Positions 1 to 8,262 of a DNA stretch of 64,000 nucleotides are shown here, piece by piece; positions within the stretch are counted from its first letter, which is position 1; the number at the start of each line of letters is the position of its first letter. Source of the DNA: Myxococcus sp. RHSTA-1-4 (GTDB taxonomy: Bacteria; Myxococcota; Myxococcia; Myxococcales; Myxococcaceae); NCBI RefSeq assembly GCF_020037125.1, contig NZ_JAIQDG010000020.1, forward strand, positions 141,167 through 205,166. The letters are read 5' to 3'. The translations under genes and the position numbers were made by a program. A model generated the notes under the pieces. It ran no database searches. It was not told the DNA's origin and saw nothing but the letters and a program-made list of their open reading frames with translations.

Positions 1-260
1 CGGAGAACCTCCCGCGCATCAGCCGCGTCATCACCGTGCTGCCCGGCGAGGACGCCACCGTGCAGGAGCTGGCGACCTTCAACCTGCAGCGCGGCCGCAC
101 CCTCACCGGCCGGGTGACGGACGGCACGCGGACCCTGCCCTATGCCTCCATCCGCTTCTACCGGGTGGGGACGCTGGAGGGCCGCCCCTCGTCCGTGCTG
201 CTGTCCCAGACGGTGTCGGACCACCAGGGCCGCTACACGGCGCTGATGCCGGTGCGCTGA
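1..260 (+). CDS. C-terminal end of a carboxypeptidase-regulatory-like (beta-sandwich) protein, partial
   Basis: The reading frame is open from the left edge (first full codon at base 3) to a TGA at 258-260, so only the last 85 residues are visible. The segment contains a GRTLTGRVTDG strand pattern, followed by an ASIRFYRVG stretch and a GRYTALMPVR ending. This is the usual pattern of carboxypeptidase-regulatory-like or CNA-B repeats in exported bacterial proteins. It is probably an envelope or lipoprotein component, but the N-terminus lies outside the window, so localisation and full domain content are unknown. It converges with the next gene, whose stop is one base away. Confidence 0.7.
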   Translation, partial: ENLPRISRVITVLPGEDATVQELATFNLQRGRTLTGRVTDGTRTLPYASIRFYRVGTLEGRPSSVLLSQTVSDHQGRYTALMPVR

Positions 261-261
261 C

Positions 262-774
262 TCACGGCAGCTTGCCGGCGCCCGGGTCCTTGCGCGCGGT
301 GGCGAAGGCGGCGTGCAGCGCGTCCACCGCGCCGCCCACCTCGCCCGCGTACTGCACGGCATGGATGGTGTAGAGGTCCTGCACCGTCTCCAGGCGGCGG
401 TACACCGCGCGCAGGCGCTCGCGATCCCGCGACTCGAGCCCGCACATGGACTCGCGCTGGCGCAGCCGCTCCAGCCACGCCGTCCGGAAGCGCATCCACT
501 GCCGGTCCACGTCCCGGGCGGGCGACACGCGCACCAGCTTCTCGCGCTCCGACTCCAGCTCCGCCCACAGCGCCTGCGCGCCGTCCAGACACTCACGGAA
601 GGTGAGCAGCTGGGGTGCGTCCGGCGGCCGCTCCGGCGTCATGGCCGCGACCGAGCGGCCCACGCTCCAGAGAATCCAGACGGAGAAAAGCGTGGTGAGG
701 AGGATGTACACCGCGTACGCGCCACCACGGAAGCGGCGGTAGCGGGGGTCTTTCCGGGGGTCGGGAGCGGACAC
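262..774 (-). CDS. Hypothetical single-pass membrane protein
   Basis: A 170-residue protein beginning with GTG at 774. A basic N-terminus (about residues 7-16) precedes one hydrophobic segment (about 18-44), which is followed by a soluble region rich in Arg, Glu and Leu. The soluble part is predicted to be helical and looks coiled-coil-like. No catalytic motif was recognised. The positive-inside pattern suggests a membrane anchor with the helical domain on the periplasmic side. No strong ribosome-binding site is visible before the GTG, so the start is uncertain. Function unknown. Confidence 0.65.
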   Translation of the reverse strand: MSAPDPRKDPRYRRFRGGAYAVYILLTTLFSVWILWSVGRSVAAMTPERPPDAPQLLTFRECLDGAQALWAELESEREKLVRVSPARDVDRQWMRFRTAWLERLRQRESMCGLESRDRERLRAVYRRLETVQDLYTIHAVQYAGEVGGAVDALHAAFATARKDPGAGKLP

Positions 775-889
775 GGGGTCCAGGTCTTACGACCGTGGAC
801 CCCGCGTGGCAACGCTTCCGTGTCCCGCACCGTCGTCCGGTGGGGGGGAGCAGCGGGCCCCAGGGCGCCTGCCCCTGAGCCCACCGGGA

Positions 890-1849
890 CTACTGGCCGG
901 CCGGGGAGGCCGCCTGCGCGGGCGCGGCGGCCGGAACGGCGGCGGGCGCGGCCGCGGCATCCGGGTTCATCAGGCGCTTCACCGTGGCGATGCGGCCCCG
1001 GAACTGCGGCTGGTACTGGCTGTTGACGTAGGTGCCGGCCGCGTCACGCGCGGTCTCCAGCGCCTTATCGTACTGGCCGACCTCCTGGTACGACTGGGCC
1101 AGCAGCAGCATGGCGTAGTCACGCGTCTTGGAGGACTTGTCCCCCTCGACGAAGCGGGCCAGCATCGGCACCGCCTTGTCGTGCTGACGCGTCTGGTTGT
1201 ACGCGGTGCCCAGGAAGAAGGACGCGTCCAGCGCCTGCTCCTGCGGCGGGTTCATGGCCAGGAAGCGCTCCATCTCCGAGATGACGGACTGCATCTCGTT
1301 CTTGCGGAAGGCGATCTTCCCGCGCTCGAAGGCGGCGTCGCCCGTCTCGCGGCGCAGCACGGAGGCGCGGTCATTGAGGGCCTGGCGCTCCAGGTTGCTC
1401 AGGCGGGACGTGTCCAGCTTCACCAGCGCGTCGATGCCCTTGAGGCGCTCGTCACCGGGGAGGTTGGTCATCATCTTGTAGACCTCGGCCGCGGCGCGCT
1501 GGGCCGTCTGGTGGGCCGCCGTGTCCGCGCGCTGCTTCTCGAGCTGCGTGGTGAGGTCCGCGACCATCTTCTCCAGCCGCTCGCGCTCATTGCTGGCGCT
1601 GGAGCTGCGCGCGCTGGTGATCATCAGCGCGGCGCCCACGGCGATGATGGCGAACAGCACATAGGCCACCGCCGAGGAGAGCCACTGGCGCTTCTGGAAG
1701 TCCTCGTGGCGCTTCCCCACCGCCTTCACCTCCGCATGGAGGTTCTTCAGCAGGTTGTCGCTCTTGATGACCAGGTTGCGGGCCTCGACGATTTCCCGCC
1801 GGAGGTCCTGCAGTTCCTTCTCCACTTCCGTCTTCGACTGCTCTGGCAT
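890..1849 (-). CDS. Membrane-anchored coiled-coil/TPR protein
   Basis: The protein is 319 residues from the ATG at 1849. I chose this start because AGGAAG lies six bases upstream; an in-frame ATG at 1894 would add 15 residues. An N-terminal coiled coil (KTEVEKELQDLRREI) precedes one transmembrane segment (LSSAVAYVLFAIIAVGAAL, about residues 56-76), a second coiled coil, and a C-terminal region of TPR-like helices including DASFFLGTAYNQTRQHDKAV. The tail is Ala/Pro-rich. It resembles inner-membrane TPR scaffold proteins that organise envelope complexes. No enzymatic motif is visible and the partner is unknown. Confidence 0.75.
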   Translation of the reverse strand: MPEQSKTEVEKELQDLRREIVEARNLVIKSDNLLKNLHAEVKAVGKRHEDFQKRQWLSSAVAYVLFAIIAVGAALMITSARSSSASNERERLEKMVADLTTQLEKQRADTAAHQTAQRAAAEVYKMMTNLPGDERLKGIDALVKLDTSRLSNLERQALNDRASVLRRETGDAAFERGKIAFRKNEMQSVISEMERFLAMNPPQEQALDASFFLGTAYNQTRQHDKAVPMLARFVEGDKSSKTRDYAMLLLAQSYQEVGQYDKALETARDAAGTYVNSQYQPQFRGRIATVKRLMNPDAAAAPAAVPAAAPAQAASPAGQ

Positions 1850-2003
1850 GGACATCTTCCTGGGCGCGGAAACGAGCTCGGCCGGCTCACGCATCGTAAG
1901 GAGTTCTCCCGGGCGTATGGCGATAATTTCCGCACCGAAACAACGGCGCGGGGCCGATGCATTTCCTGGAGTGGACAGCCCGGGTCTCGACTGGCTGCTC
2001 TCT

Positions 2004-2735
2004 CTACAAGAAACCGTCCGGAAGCGGCCGGGATGGCTCTGGTGGGAAGGTGTACGTCACGCCCACGGAGAGCCAGTTGCCGCCAGCGCTGAACGAGCCG
2101 ATGCGGCGGTTGTTGTTCTCCGTCTCCGGCGCGCCCACCGGCCCCCGGAGGAAGGACAGGCGGTACTCGGCCGTCAGGCCCCAGCGGGAGGACAGGCGCC
2201 AGGTGGCGCCCAGGGTGCCCACCCAGGCCTGGGTGGTGCTCTCCTGCACGGCCTCCCCCTGGCGCTTCGAGGAAACGAGCGCGGGTCCGGTGAAGAGGCC
2301 CACGAAGGGGACCAGCCCGTACGGCCCCACCTCGGGCAGCACCGTCTGGAAGCGCAGGCCTATCATGGCGCCGTAGCTGAGGAGGTTGATGCTGCGTTCG
2401 CTCCCGTCGGGCTCGCGGAGGTAGAGCTTTCCGCCGGTGCCGAACAGGTCGATGCCCACCTCCACCAGGTCCGACATCGCGTAGGCGAAGGAGCCGATGA
2501 CCAGCGGCCCGCCGGAGACCTCCCGGGCGCGGGCCAGCCCCTGGTTCTCCGTGCGGCCATACCAGGAGGTGTAGAGCGTCTCGTTGGACGTCACGCGCCA
2601 GCCGCCCTGGATGGAGATGCGCCCCACCCCGTTCAGCGACGTGGGGATTTCGTCGTCCTCGTCCTCCTCCGGCGCCTGGGCAAAGGCGGGGGCGGTGGTG
2701 AGCAGGGCGAGCAGCGGCAGGAGGCGGCGAAGCAT
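2004..2735 (-). CDS. Outer-membrane beta-barrel-like protein with signal peptide
   Basis: The protein is 243 residues from the ATG at 2735, where a clean signal peptide begins (LRRLLPLLALLTTAPAFAQ) with an AFA-Q type cleavage site. After an acidic linker (EEDEDDE), the rest alternates polar and hydrophobic residues with aromatic girdles (for example GGWRVTSNETLYTSWYG) and ends in YTFPPEP. This is typical of small outer-membrane barrels. Longer frames upstream of 2735 are out of character. The function could be structural or a porin-like channel. The gene for a 51-residue protein lies 17 bases upstream on the same strand and may be co-transcribed. Confidence 0.75.
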   Translation of the reverse strand: MLRRLLPLLALLTTAPAFAQAPEEDEDDEIPTSLNGVGRISIQGGWRVTSNETLYTSWYGRTENQGLARAREVSGGPLVIGSFAYAMSDLVEVGIDLFGTGGKLYLREPDGSERSINLLSYGAMIGLRFQTVLPEVGPYGLVPFVGLFTGPALVSSKRQGEAVQESTTQAWVGTLGATWRLSSRWGLTAEYRLSFLRGPVGAPETENNNRRIGSFSAGGNWLSVGVTYTFPPEPSRPLPDGFL

Positions 2736-2752
2736 CAAGGCGGCGTTTTCCG

Positions 2753-2908
2753 TCAGGGGCGCTTGGGGCGCAGCGCGATTTCCAGGAAGGTCGTCTGCCG
2801 GCGGCGGAGCGCCGCGAGCAGACAGTGCAGGACACACACCACGCCGAACTCGCGGAGGACGACGCCCAGGTTGGCCACCACGTCCCGCAGGGTGATCACA
2901 CCGCGCAT
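2753..2908 (-). CDS. Small conserved-looking protein of 51 residues
   Basis: The frame from the ATG at 2908 encodes 51 residues. A hydrophobic, possibly amphipathic central helix (VVANLGVVLREFGVVCVLHC) is followed by an Arg-rich loop and a KRP end. It has myxobacterial codon bias (G or C at most third positions) and sits 17 bases before the beta-barrel gene in the same direction, which supports it being real. A longer frame starting at 3010 has unlikely composition at its N-terminus. Function unknown; it could be a small membrane-associated or regulatory protein. Confidence 0.5.
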   Translation of the reverse strand: MRGVITLRDVVANLGVVLREFGVVCVLHCLLAALRRRQTTFLEIALRPKRP

Positions 2909-3067
2909 GTGCCCGCTCCCGTGCGTTGCCGTGGGTACCCGTCGCGTACGTCCTTGCTGATTCCGCCCGGTGCTACAGGCGTGTGGCGCACCGTAGCAGC
3001 CGCCTCCCACGCGTCAACTTTCCGGACGCGCAAGGGCTCGGAGCGACTGGGGATTCCGGCTCGGGCG

Positions 3068-4939
3068 TCAGCGGGCGCGGCGCTCCAGCTCCAGCAGCGG
3101 CATCTCCAGCACCACCACCGTGCCGTGGATGCAGGCGGGGTGGAAGTCCGCGCGGTCCAGCTCGCCGAGCAGCGCGCGGAGCTGCGCGTCGGTGAGGGGC
3201 GTGGCGCTGGCCCGGCGCGCGGCGTGGCAGGCCATCACCCGCACCGCCTCCGCCAGGGACACCGCGTCCAGCGTGGCGCCCTTGGGTGGCAGCGCGCGGG
3301 CCAGCGCCTCCAGCAGCGAGCGCCCGTCCACGCCCTCCAGTCCGGGAGGCACCGTCTTCAGCGCCAGCGTGGTGCCGCCGAAGGGCTCCACGTCGAAGCC
3401 CAGCCTCCCCAGCGCCTCGCGCCCCTCCACCAGCGCCTTCGCCGCCGCCAGCGGCAACTCCAGCGTGGTGCCGAACAGCGACGGCGCCGGAGGCCCCTTC
3501 CCGTCCTCCAGCGCGCGCAGGTAGCCCGTCAGCCGCGCCCGCTCCAGGGCGGCGTGTGGATCCAGCACCACCAGCGTGCCGCCGGGGCCCTCGCACACGT
3601 GGAAGCGGCCGCCCAGCAGGCCCATGGGCCGGAGCGCCGCGAAGTAGCCCGGCGGCGGGGCCTCGTTGAGCTGCGGCTGGGCCTGTCCGAAGGCGGGCGC
3701 CTGTCCCGGGCTGCTGGGCGCGAAGGGCAGCGCCCCCGGCCGGACACCGGGCGGCAGGGGCCCCGTGGGCGCCGGCCCCAGGGGCGCGCGGCCGGAGTCC
3801 GGGGCATCCATGGCGGTGGGCAGGGGCGCACCCCACGTCGCTTCCTGGGCGCGGGTGAGGAAGCGCTCCACGGCGAGCGCGTAGTGGGCGGCCTCGCGCG
3901 GCTGTCCCGCCTGTGGGGCATTGCCTTCCGCCGCGGCGCCCAGCCACGGGGCGGCGCGAAGCATGCGGGTCAGCGCGGCCGTCAGCGCCTCCTGCACGCC
4001 ACGCGCGTCGGCGAAGCGCACCTCCAGCTTCTGCGGGTGCACGTTGACGTCCACCGCGGCCGGGTCGATGTCGATGTGGAGCACCACCACCGGCTGGCGG
4101 CCCGCCGCGAGGAAGTCCTGGTACGCGCGCTGGATGGTGCCGATGAGGCCGCGGTCCCTCACGTAGCGCCGGTTGACGTACGTGTAGAGGCCGCGCGCGT
4201 TGTTGAAGGTGAACTCGGGCGAGGCGGCGTAACCGGTGATGGAGATGCCCAGCCGCCGCTCCTCCACGGGGAACAGGTGCGGGTGCGCGGTGGGGCCCAG
4301 CGCCGCGGCGATGCGCTCGCGCGGGTCTTCCGGGCACGCCGGGCTGGAGAAGAGCGTGTCGCCCTCGTTCGTGGCGAAGAAGCCCACCTCCGGGTACGCC
4401 AGCGCCAGGCGCACCACGGCCTCCTCCGCGTGCTTCAGCTCCGTCTCCCCCCGGCGCAGGAACTTGCGGCGCGCGGGCACGTTGAAGAAGAGGTCCTCCA
4501 CGGTGATGACGGTGCCGGTGCGCGGCTCCGCGTCCTCCACCACCGGCGGTCCCCCGCCCTCCACCGTCACCCGCGTGCCCACGTCCGCGCCGGCCTCCGC
4601 CGTGTGGAGTGTGAAGCGGGAGACGGAGGCGATGGCCGGAACCGCCTCGCCCCGGAAGCCCATGGAGCTGATGTGGAACAGGTCGTCCAATTCGCGCAGC
4701 TTGCTGGTGGCGTGCCGCTCCAGGCACGTCACCGCGTCCAGCCGCCCCATGCCGTGCCCGTCGTCCGACACGATGATGCGGTCCACGCCCCCGCCCTGAA
4801 GCTCCACGCGGACGGTGCTGGCGCCCGCGTCCAGCGAGTTCTCCACCAACTCCTTCACCACGGAGGCGGGGCGCTCCACCACCTCTCCGGCGGCGATCTT
4901 GTTGATGAGGACGTCACTGAGGCGGGCGATGCGGGCCAT
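3068..4939 (-). CDS. mutL: DNA mismatch repair protein MutL
   Basis: At 623 residues this is close to the usual MutL length. The N-terminal GHKL ATPase is intact: IAAGEVVERP, KELVENSLDAGA with the catalytic Glu, SDDGHGM and SMGFRGEA all lie within the first 100 residues. The transducer domain has DVNVHPQKLEVRF. A Pro/Ala-rich linker (about 340-425) leads to the C-terminal dimerisation domain. That domain has a DPHAALE sequence near residue 460 where nicking MutLs have DQHAxxE, and CIHG near 602 where they have CPHG. MutL couples MutS mismatch recognition to strand removal in the cytoplasm. It is divergent from the next gene, with a 14-bp palindrome between them. Confidence 0.97.
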   Translation of the reverse strand: MARIARLSDVLINKIAAGEVVERPASVVKELVENSLDAGASTVRVELQGGGVDRIIVSDDGHGMGRLDAVTCLERHATSKLRELDDLFHISSMGFRGEAVPAIASVSRFTLHTAEAGADVGTRVTVEGGGPPVVEDAEPRTGTVITVEDLFFNVPARRKFLRRGETELKHAEEAVVRLALAYPEVGFFATNEGDTLFSSPACPEDPRERIAAALGPTAHPHLFPVEERRLGISITGYAASPEFTFNNARGLYTYVNRRYVRDRGLIGTIQRAYQDFLAAGRQPVVVLHIDIDPAAVDVNVHPQKLEVRFADARGVQEALTAALTRMLRAAPWLGAAAEGNAPQAGQPREAAHYALAVERFLTRAQEATWGAPLPTAMDAPDSGRAPLGPAPTGPLPPGVRPGALPFAPSSPGQAPAFGQAQPQLNEAPPPGYFAALRPMGLLGGRFHVCEGPGGTLVVLDPHAALERARLTGYLRALEDGKGPPAPSLFGTTLELPLAAAKALVEGREALGRLGFDVEPFGGTTLALKTVPPGLEGVDGRSLLEALARALPPKGATLDAVSLAEAVRVMACHAARRASATPLTDAQLRALLGELDRADFHPACIHGTVVVLEMPLLELERRAR

Positions 4940-4964
4940 GGCGATCGTTCACCCTCCGCCACCC

Positions 4965-4978
4965 GGACAACGTTGTCC
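4965..4978. promoter_or_regulatory. Perfect 14-bp palindrome in the mutL/SDR divergent promoter region
   Basis: The sequence GGACAACGTTGTCC is a perfect palindrome 25 bases upstream of mutL and 63 bases upstream of the SDR gene. Palindromes centred on CG are common operators for dimeric HTH repressors. No regulator gene is adjacent, so the protein that binds is unknown. Confidence 0.4.
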
Positions 4979-5041
4979 AGCGCGACGACGATGCTGGCGG
5001 CTGACATTCCCGAGCGTCTGGGCTAACACCCGACAGCGCGA

Positions 5042-6004
5042 ATGGACGTGTCACGACCAGGCAAGGGGCGGCTTCGCGTTGCGGTCACCGGCGCGAGCGG
5101 AGACTACGGGAAGCTCCTGATGCACCGGCTGGAGCGGGATCCAGAGGTGGAGAGCATCCTGGTGCTCGACGTGGCACGTCCAGAAGGTGCCAAGGTGGAG
5201 TTCCACCGGGTGGACCTCACGCGCCACGACGCGGAAGGTGAGCTGACCGACGCGCTCACCGAGCGCCCCGTGGACGCGCTCTACCACCTGGCCTTCCTCC
5301 TCGGCCCCATCCGCGACGGCTCCCTGGCGCACGAGCTGGAGGTCATCGGCACCATGAACGTGCTGACCGCGGCGGGCCGCGCGCGGCTGCCGAGGCTGGT
5401 GGTGCCCTCCATGACGGCCGTGTACGGCGCGCGCGGCAACAACCCCGCGCTGCTGCGCGAGGAGTCGCCGATGCAGGGGTGCCCGCACAGCCGCTTCGTC
5501 ACCGACAAGGTGGAGGTGGAGGGCCAGGTGCGCGCCTTCCGCGAGCGGCACCCGGACCTGCGCGTGCTGGTGCTGCGCTTCGCGCCGGTGCTCGGCCCCT
5601 CGGTGGACAACCCCGCCACGCGCTTCCTGAAGCGGGGCGTGGTGCCCACGCTGCTGGGGTTCGACCCGCTGTGGCAGGCCCTCCACGAGGAGGACGCCGC
5701 GCGGGCGCTGCACCTGGCCCTGCGCGCGGACGCGTCCGGCGAGTTCAACATCGTGGGCCGGGGCGTGCTGCCGCTGTCCGGCATCATCCAGCAGGCGGGG
5801 GCCCGGCCGCTCCCCCTGCCGGGGCCGCTCTTCCGGGCCGCGCTCCACACGCTGGACATGGTGGGCACCGGCACGTTGCCCGTGGCCCTTCTCGACTACA
5901 TCCATTACTCGTGGGTCGCGGACGGCGAGCGCGCCGAGTCCGCGCTCGGCTTCATCCCCTACCATCACGTCCGGGACGCCGCCGCGGCGCTGAGGAGGAG
6001 CTAG
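5042..6004 (+). CDS. NAD-dependent epimerase/dehydratase family (extended SDR) protein
   Basis: A 320-residue protein with a Rossmann nucleotide-binding motif TGASGDYG near residue 16, an acidic residue ending strand 2 (LVLDVA), and NVLTAA and VPSMTAVYG motifs of extended short-chain dehydrogenases. The usual catalytic Tyr-x3-Lys appears as FVTDK (about 158-162), so the Tyr is replaced by Phe while the Lys remains. It may therefore bind NAD(P) without classical redox chemistry. The stop is followed two bases later by the ATG of an acyltransferase gene, so the two are probably one operon, perhaps in lipid or envelope metabolism. The substrate is unknown. Confidence 0.85.
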   Translation: MDVSRPGKGRLRVAVTGASGDYGKLLMHRLERDPEVESILVLDVARPEGAKVEFHRVDLTRHDAEGELTDALTERPVDALYHLAFLLGPIRDGSLAHELEVIGTMNVLTAAGRARLPRLVVPSMTAVYGARGNNPALLREESPMQGCPHSRFVTDKVEVEGQVRAFRERHPDLRVLVLRFAPVLGPSVDNPATRFLKRGVVPTLLGFDPLWQALHEEDAARALHLALRADASGEFNIVGRGVLPLSGIIQQAGARPLPLPGPLFRAALHTLDMVGTGTLPVALLDYIHYSWVADGERAESALGFIPYHHVRDAAAALRRS

Positions 6005-6006
6005 TC

Positions 6007-8214
6007 ATGGCCAAGGGTGTCCTCGGAAACGATCCCTTCCAGCGCGGCGCCGCGTCCCGCGACGGTGGCTCCGCGAAGCCCGGCGACGGCACCAAGGAAG
6101 CCTCCGCCGGAGACGCGAAGCCCGCGCGCAAGGAGGCCGCGAGAAAGTCCGCGCCCCCCGCGAAGCAGCCCGCGCGGGCGAAGGCCGGTGGTGGGAAGAC
6201 GTCCTCCGCGCCCGGGAAGAAGTCCGCGGCGGCGAAGGCCGGGGGCGCATCCGGCGGGAGCCGCGATTCCCACGCGGCGGGTGATGCGAAGGTGCCCGAG
6301 ACGGCGAAGGCCGGAGGCCGGAAGTCAGCCGCGTCTCGTGAGGCGGACGAAGCGAGGAAGTCCGAGGTGGCGAAGGCCGGAGGCCACAAGACGCCCGCGG
6401 CGGGCGGAGCGGGCCCGGCCGAAGCTCCGGGCCGCAAGCAGGGCACCAGGGCCGCCGAGCGGAAGCACGAGGCGGAGGCAGCCCCCCCGCACGCGGAACA
6501 ACCCGCCGCGCTCACGGACGACGAAGCGGCGCTGCCCCTGCGCGAGCCCGCCGCCCCCGTGTCTCCGCACAGTCCGCCGCCGCCTCGCCAGCCGGTGCTG
6601 TCGGACGAGCTGGGCGCGCGCACCCCGCAGCAGCGCGAGGTGGACCACGCGCTGGCGGAGGCGCTGGCCGCCGAGGTGGCCGAGGCCACGGCGAAGGTCG
6701 CGGTGGACGAGGCGATGGAGCGCCGGCCCGGGGAGGAACAGGACGTGGACCGGCTGATGGCCACCGAGATGGCCACCGAGATGGCCGAGGCGGCGGTGGA
6801 GGAGGTGCTGGAGCACAGCCCGTCCACGCAGCACCCGGAGCGCGAGCGCGAGCTGGCCGCCGCCGTGGCCGCGCAGGTGGCCGAGGCCGCCGCCGAGGTG
6901 GCCGTGGCCGAGGTGCTGGACCGCCATGCCGTCTCGCGGCGTCAGGCGTTCCCGGAGGAAGGCGACGAGGGCCTGGAGGAGCGCGCCGCCAACGCCGGCG
7001 AGGGTGAAGAGGAAGGCTTCCAGGACACGTTCGACCTGGAGGCGGAAGCCGAGGGAGGCTTCGGCCCGGGCGAGGACGACGAGGAAGTCCCCTTCCAGGA
7101 CACGTCCGGGCTGGAGCTGTCCGTGACGCTCTCGGTGACGGAGCAGGGAACCCGTGAGACGTCGTCGCTGGAGGCGGAGGTGGAGGCGCCGGACGCCACG
7201 CGAGACGAGTTCCCGCCGGGCCGCCGGGGCCCGCTGTCGCTGGTGCCGCCCCCCGACGAGGGCGAGCGTCCGCGCGAGCCGTTCTTCACGGACCAGGTGC
7301 GCGAGCCCGAGGGGCCGCGTCCCCTCGCGCAGCGGGCCGCGGGCATGCTGTCGCTGGCGAGGGACATCGCCGGACAGGCGCTGGCCAGCGAGGGCCTGGG
7401 CCGGGCCCTGGGCGCGATGAACGGGTTGATGGAGGCGGTGCGCGCCGGGCTGGGCACGGGCGGCGGCGCCAACATCGACGAGTACGGCAAGGACCCGGCG
7501 CTGGTGGAGCACCTGGAGCCGGTGCTGGAGTTCCTCTACTCGCAATACTGGCGCGTGTCCGTGCAGGGCGCGGACCACGTTCCCCAGGGCGCGGCCATCC
7601 TGGTGGCCAACCACTCGGGCGCCCTGCCCTATGACGGGCTGGTGATGTCGCTGGTCCTCTCCCGCGAGCGCCCCGACCTGCGCGAGCCCCGGTGGCTGGT
7701 GGAGGACCAGGTCTTCCACGCGCCGGTGCTGGGCACCCTCTTCAACCGCCTGGGCGCGGTGCGCGCCTGCCCGGAGAACGCACTGCGGCTGCTGGACGAG
7801 CAGCGCCCGCTGGTGGTCTTCCCGGAAGGCTATCAGGCGCTGAGCAAGCCCTTCGCGGAGCGCTACCGGCTGAAGCGCTTCGGGCGCGGAGGCTTCGTGA
7901 AGCTGGCGCTGCGCACCGGCGCGCCCATCGTCCCGGTGGCCATCGTCGGCGGCGAGGAGACGTCGCCGCTCCTGGGCCGCCTCCCCGCGTCCTTCCTGGG
8001 CCTGCCCTACCTGCCGCTCACCCCGCTGGGGCCACTGCCGCTGCCGGCCAAGTGGAGCGTGCGCTTCGGCGAGCCCATCGGCATGGAGGGACTGCCCCCC
8101 GAAGCCGCGGACGACCTGGGCGAGGTGCAGCGCCTCACCGAGCGCACCCGCGAGTCCATCCAGGGCATGGTCCAGTCGCTGCTGCGCGAGCGCCGCTCCG
8201 TCTTCGCGGGCTGA
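6007..8214 (+). CDS. Lysophospholipid acyltransferase-family protein with long low-complexity N-terminus
   Basis: The protein is 735 residues from the ATG at 6007, two bases after the SDR stop. Residues 1 to about 190 are rich in Ala, Lys, Gly and Pro, with repeated AKAGG units. Residues about 190-420 are acidic and Ala/Glu-rich with related EVAEA-type repeats. The enzymatic domain starts near residue 490: NHSGALPYDG resembles the acyltransferase His-Asp motif, VFPEGYQALSKP is motif III, and PIVPVAIVGGEE is motif IV. PlsC-type enzymes move acyl chains from CoA or ACP to lysolipids at the membrane. No transmembrane span is obvious; the N-terminus may tether it to an anionic surface. Confidence 0.85.
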   Translation: MAKGVLGNDPFQRGAASRDGGSAKPGDGTKEASAGDAKPARKEAARKSAPPAKQPARAKAGGGKTSSAPGKKSAAAKAGGASGGSRDSHAAGDAKVPETAKAGGRKSAASREADEARKSEVAKAGGHKTPAAGGAGPAEAPGRKQGTRAAERKHEAEAAPPHAEQPAALTDDEAALPLREPAAPVSPHSPPPPRQPVLSDELGARTPQQREVDHALAEALAAEVAEATAKVAVDEAMERRPGEEQDVDRLMATEMATEMAEAAVEEVLEHSPSTQHPERERELAAAVAAQVAEAAAEVAVAEVLDRHAVSRRQAFPEEGDEGLEERAANAGEGEEEGFQDTFDLEAEAEGGFGPGEDDEEVPFQDTSGLELSVTLSVTEQGTRETSSLEAEVEAPDATRDEFPPGRRGPLSLVPPPDEGERPREPFFTDQVREPEGPRPLAQRAAGMLSLARDIAGQALASEGLGRALGAMNGLMEAVRAGLGTGGGANIDEYGKDPALVEHLEPVLEFLYSQYWRVSVQGADHVPQGAAILVANHSGALPYDGLVMSLVLSRERPDLREPRWLVEDQVFHAPVLGTLFNRLGAVRACPENALRLLDEQRPLVVFPEGYQALSKPFAERYRLKRFGRGGFVKLALRTGAPIVPVAIVGGEETSPLLGRLPASFLGLPYLPLTPLGPLPLPAKWSVRFGEPIGMEGLPPEAADDLGEVQRLTERTRESIQGMVQSLLRERRSVFAG

Positions 8215-8232
8215 GCCACCGCGAGCCCGCCT

Positions 8233-8248
8233 CCGGGCCACGGCCCGG
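8233..8248. terminator. Possible terminator hairpin between convergent genes
   Basis: CCGGGCC and GGCCCGG, separated by AC, can form a short GC hairpin between the acyltransferase stop (8214) and the diguanylate cyclase stop (8263). No T-tract follows, so this is a weak call. Confidence 0.3.
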
Positions 8249-8262
8249 GGGCCGCGGCCGCT

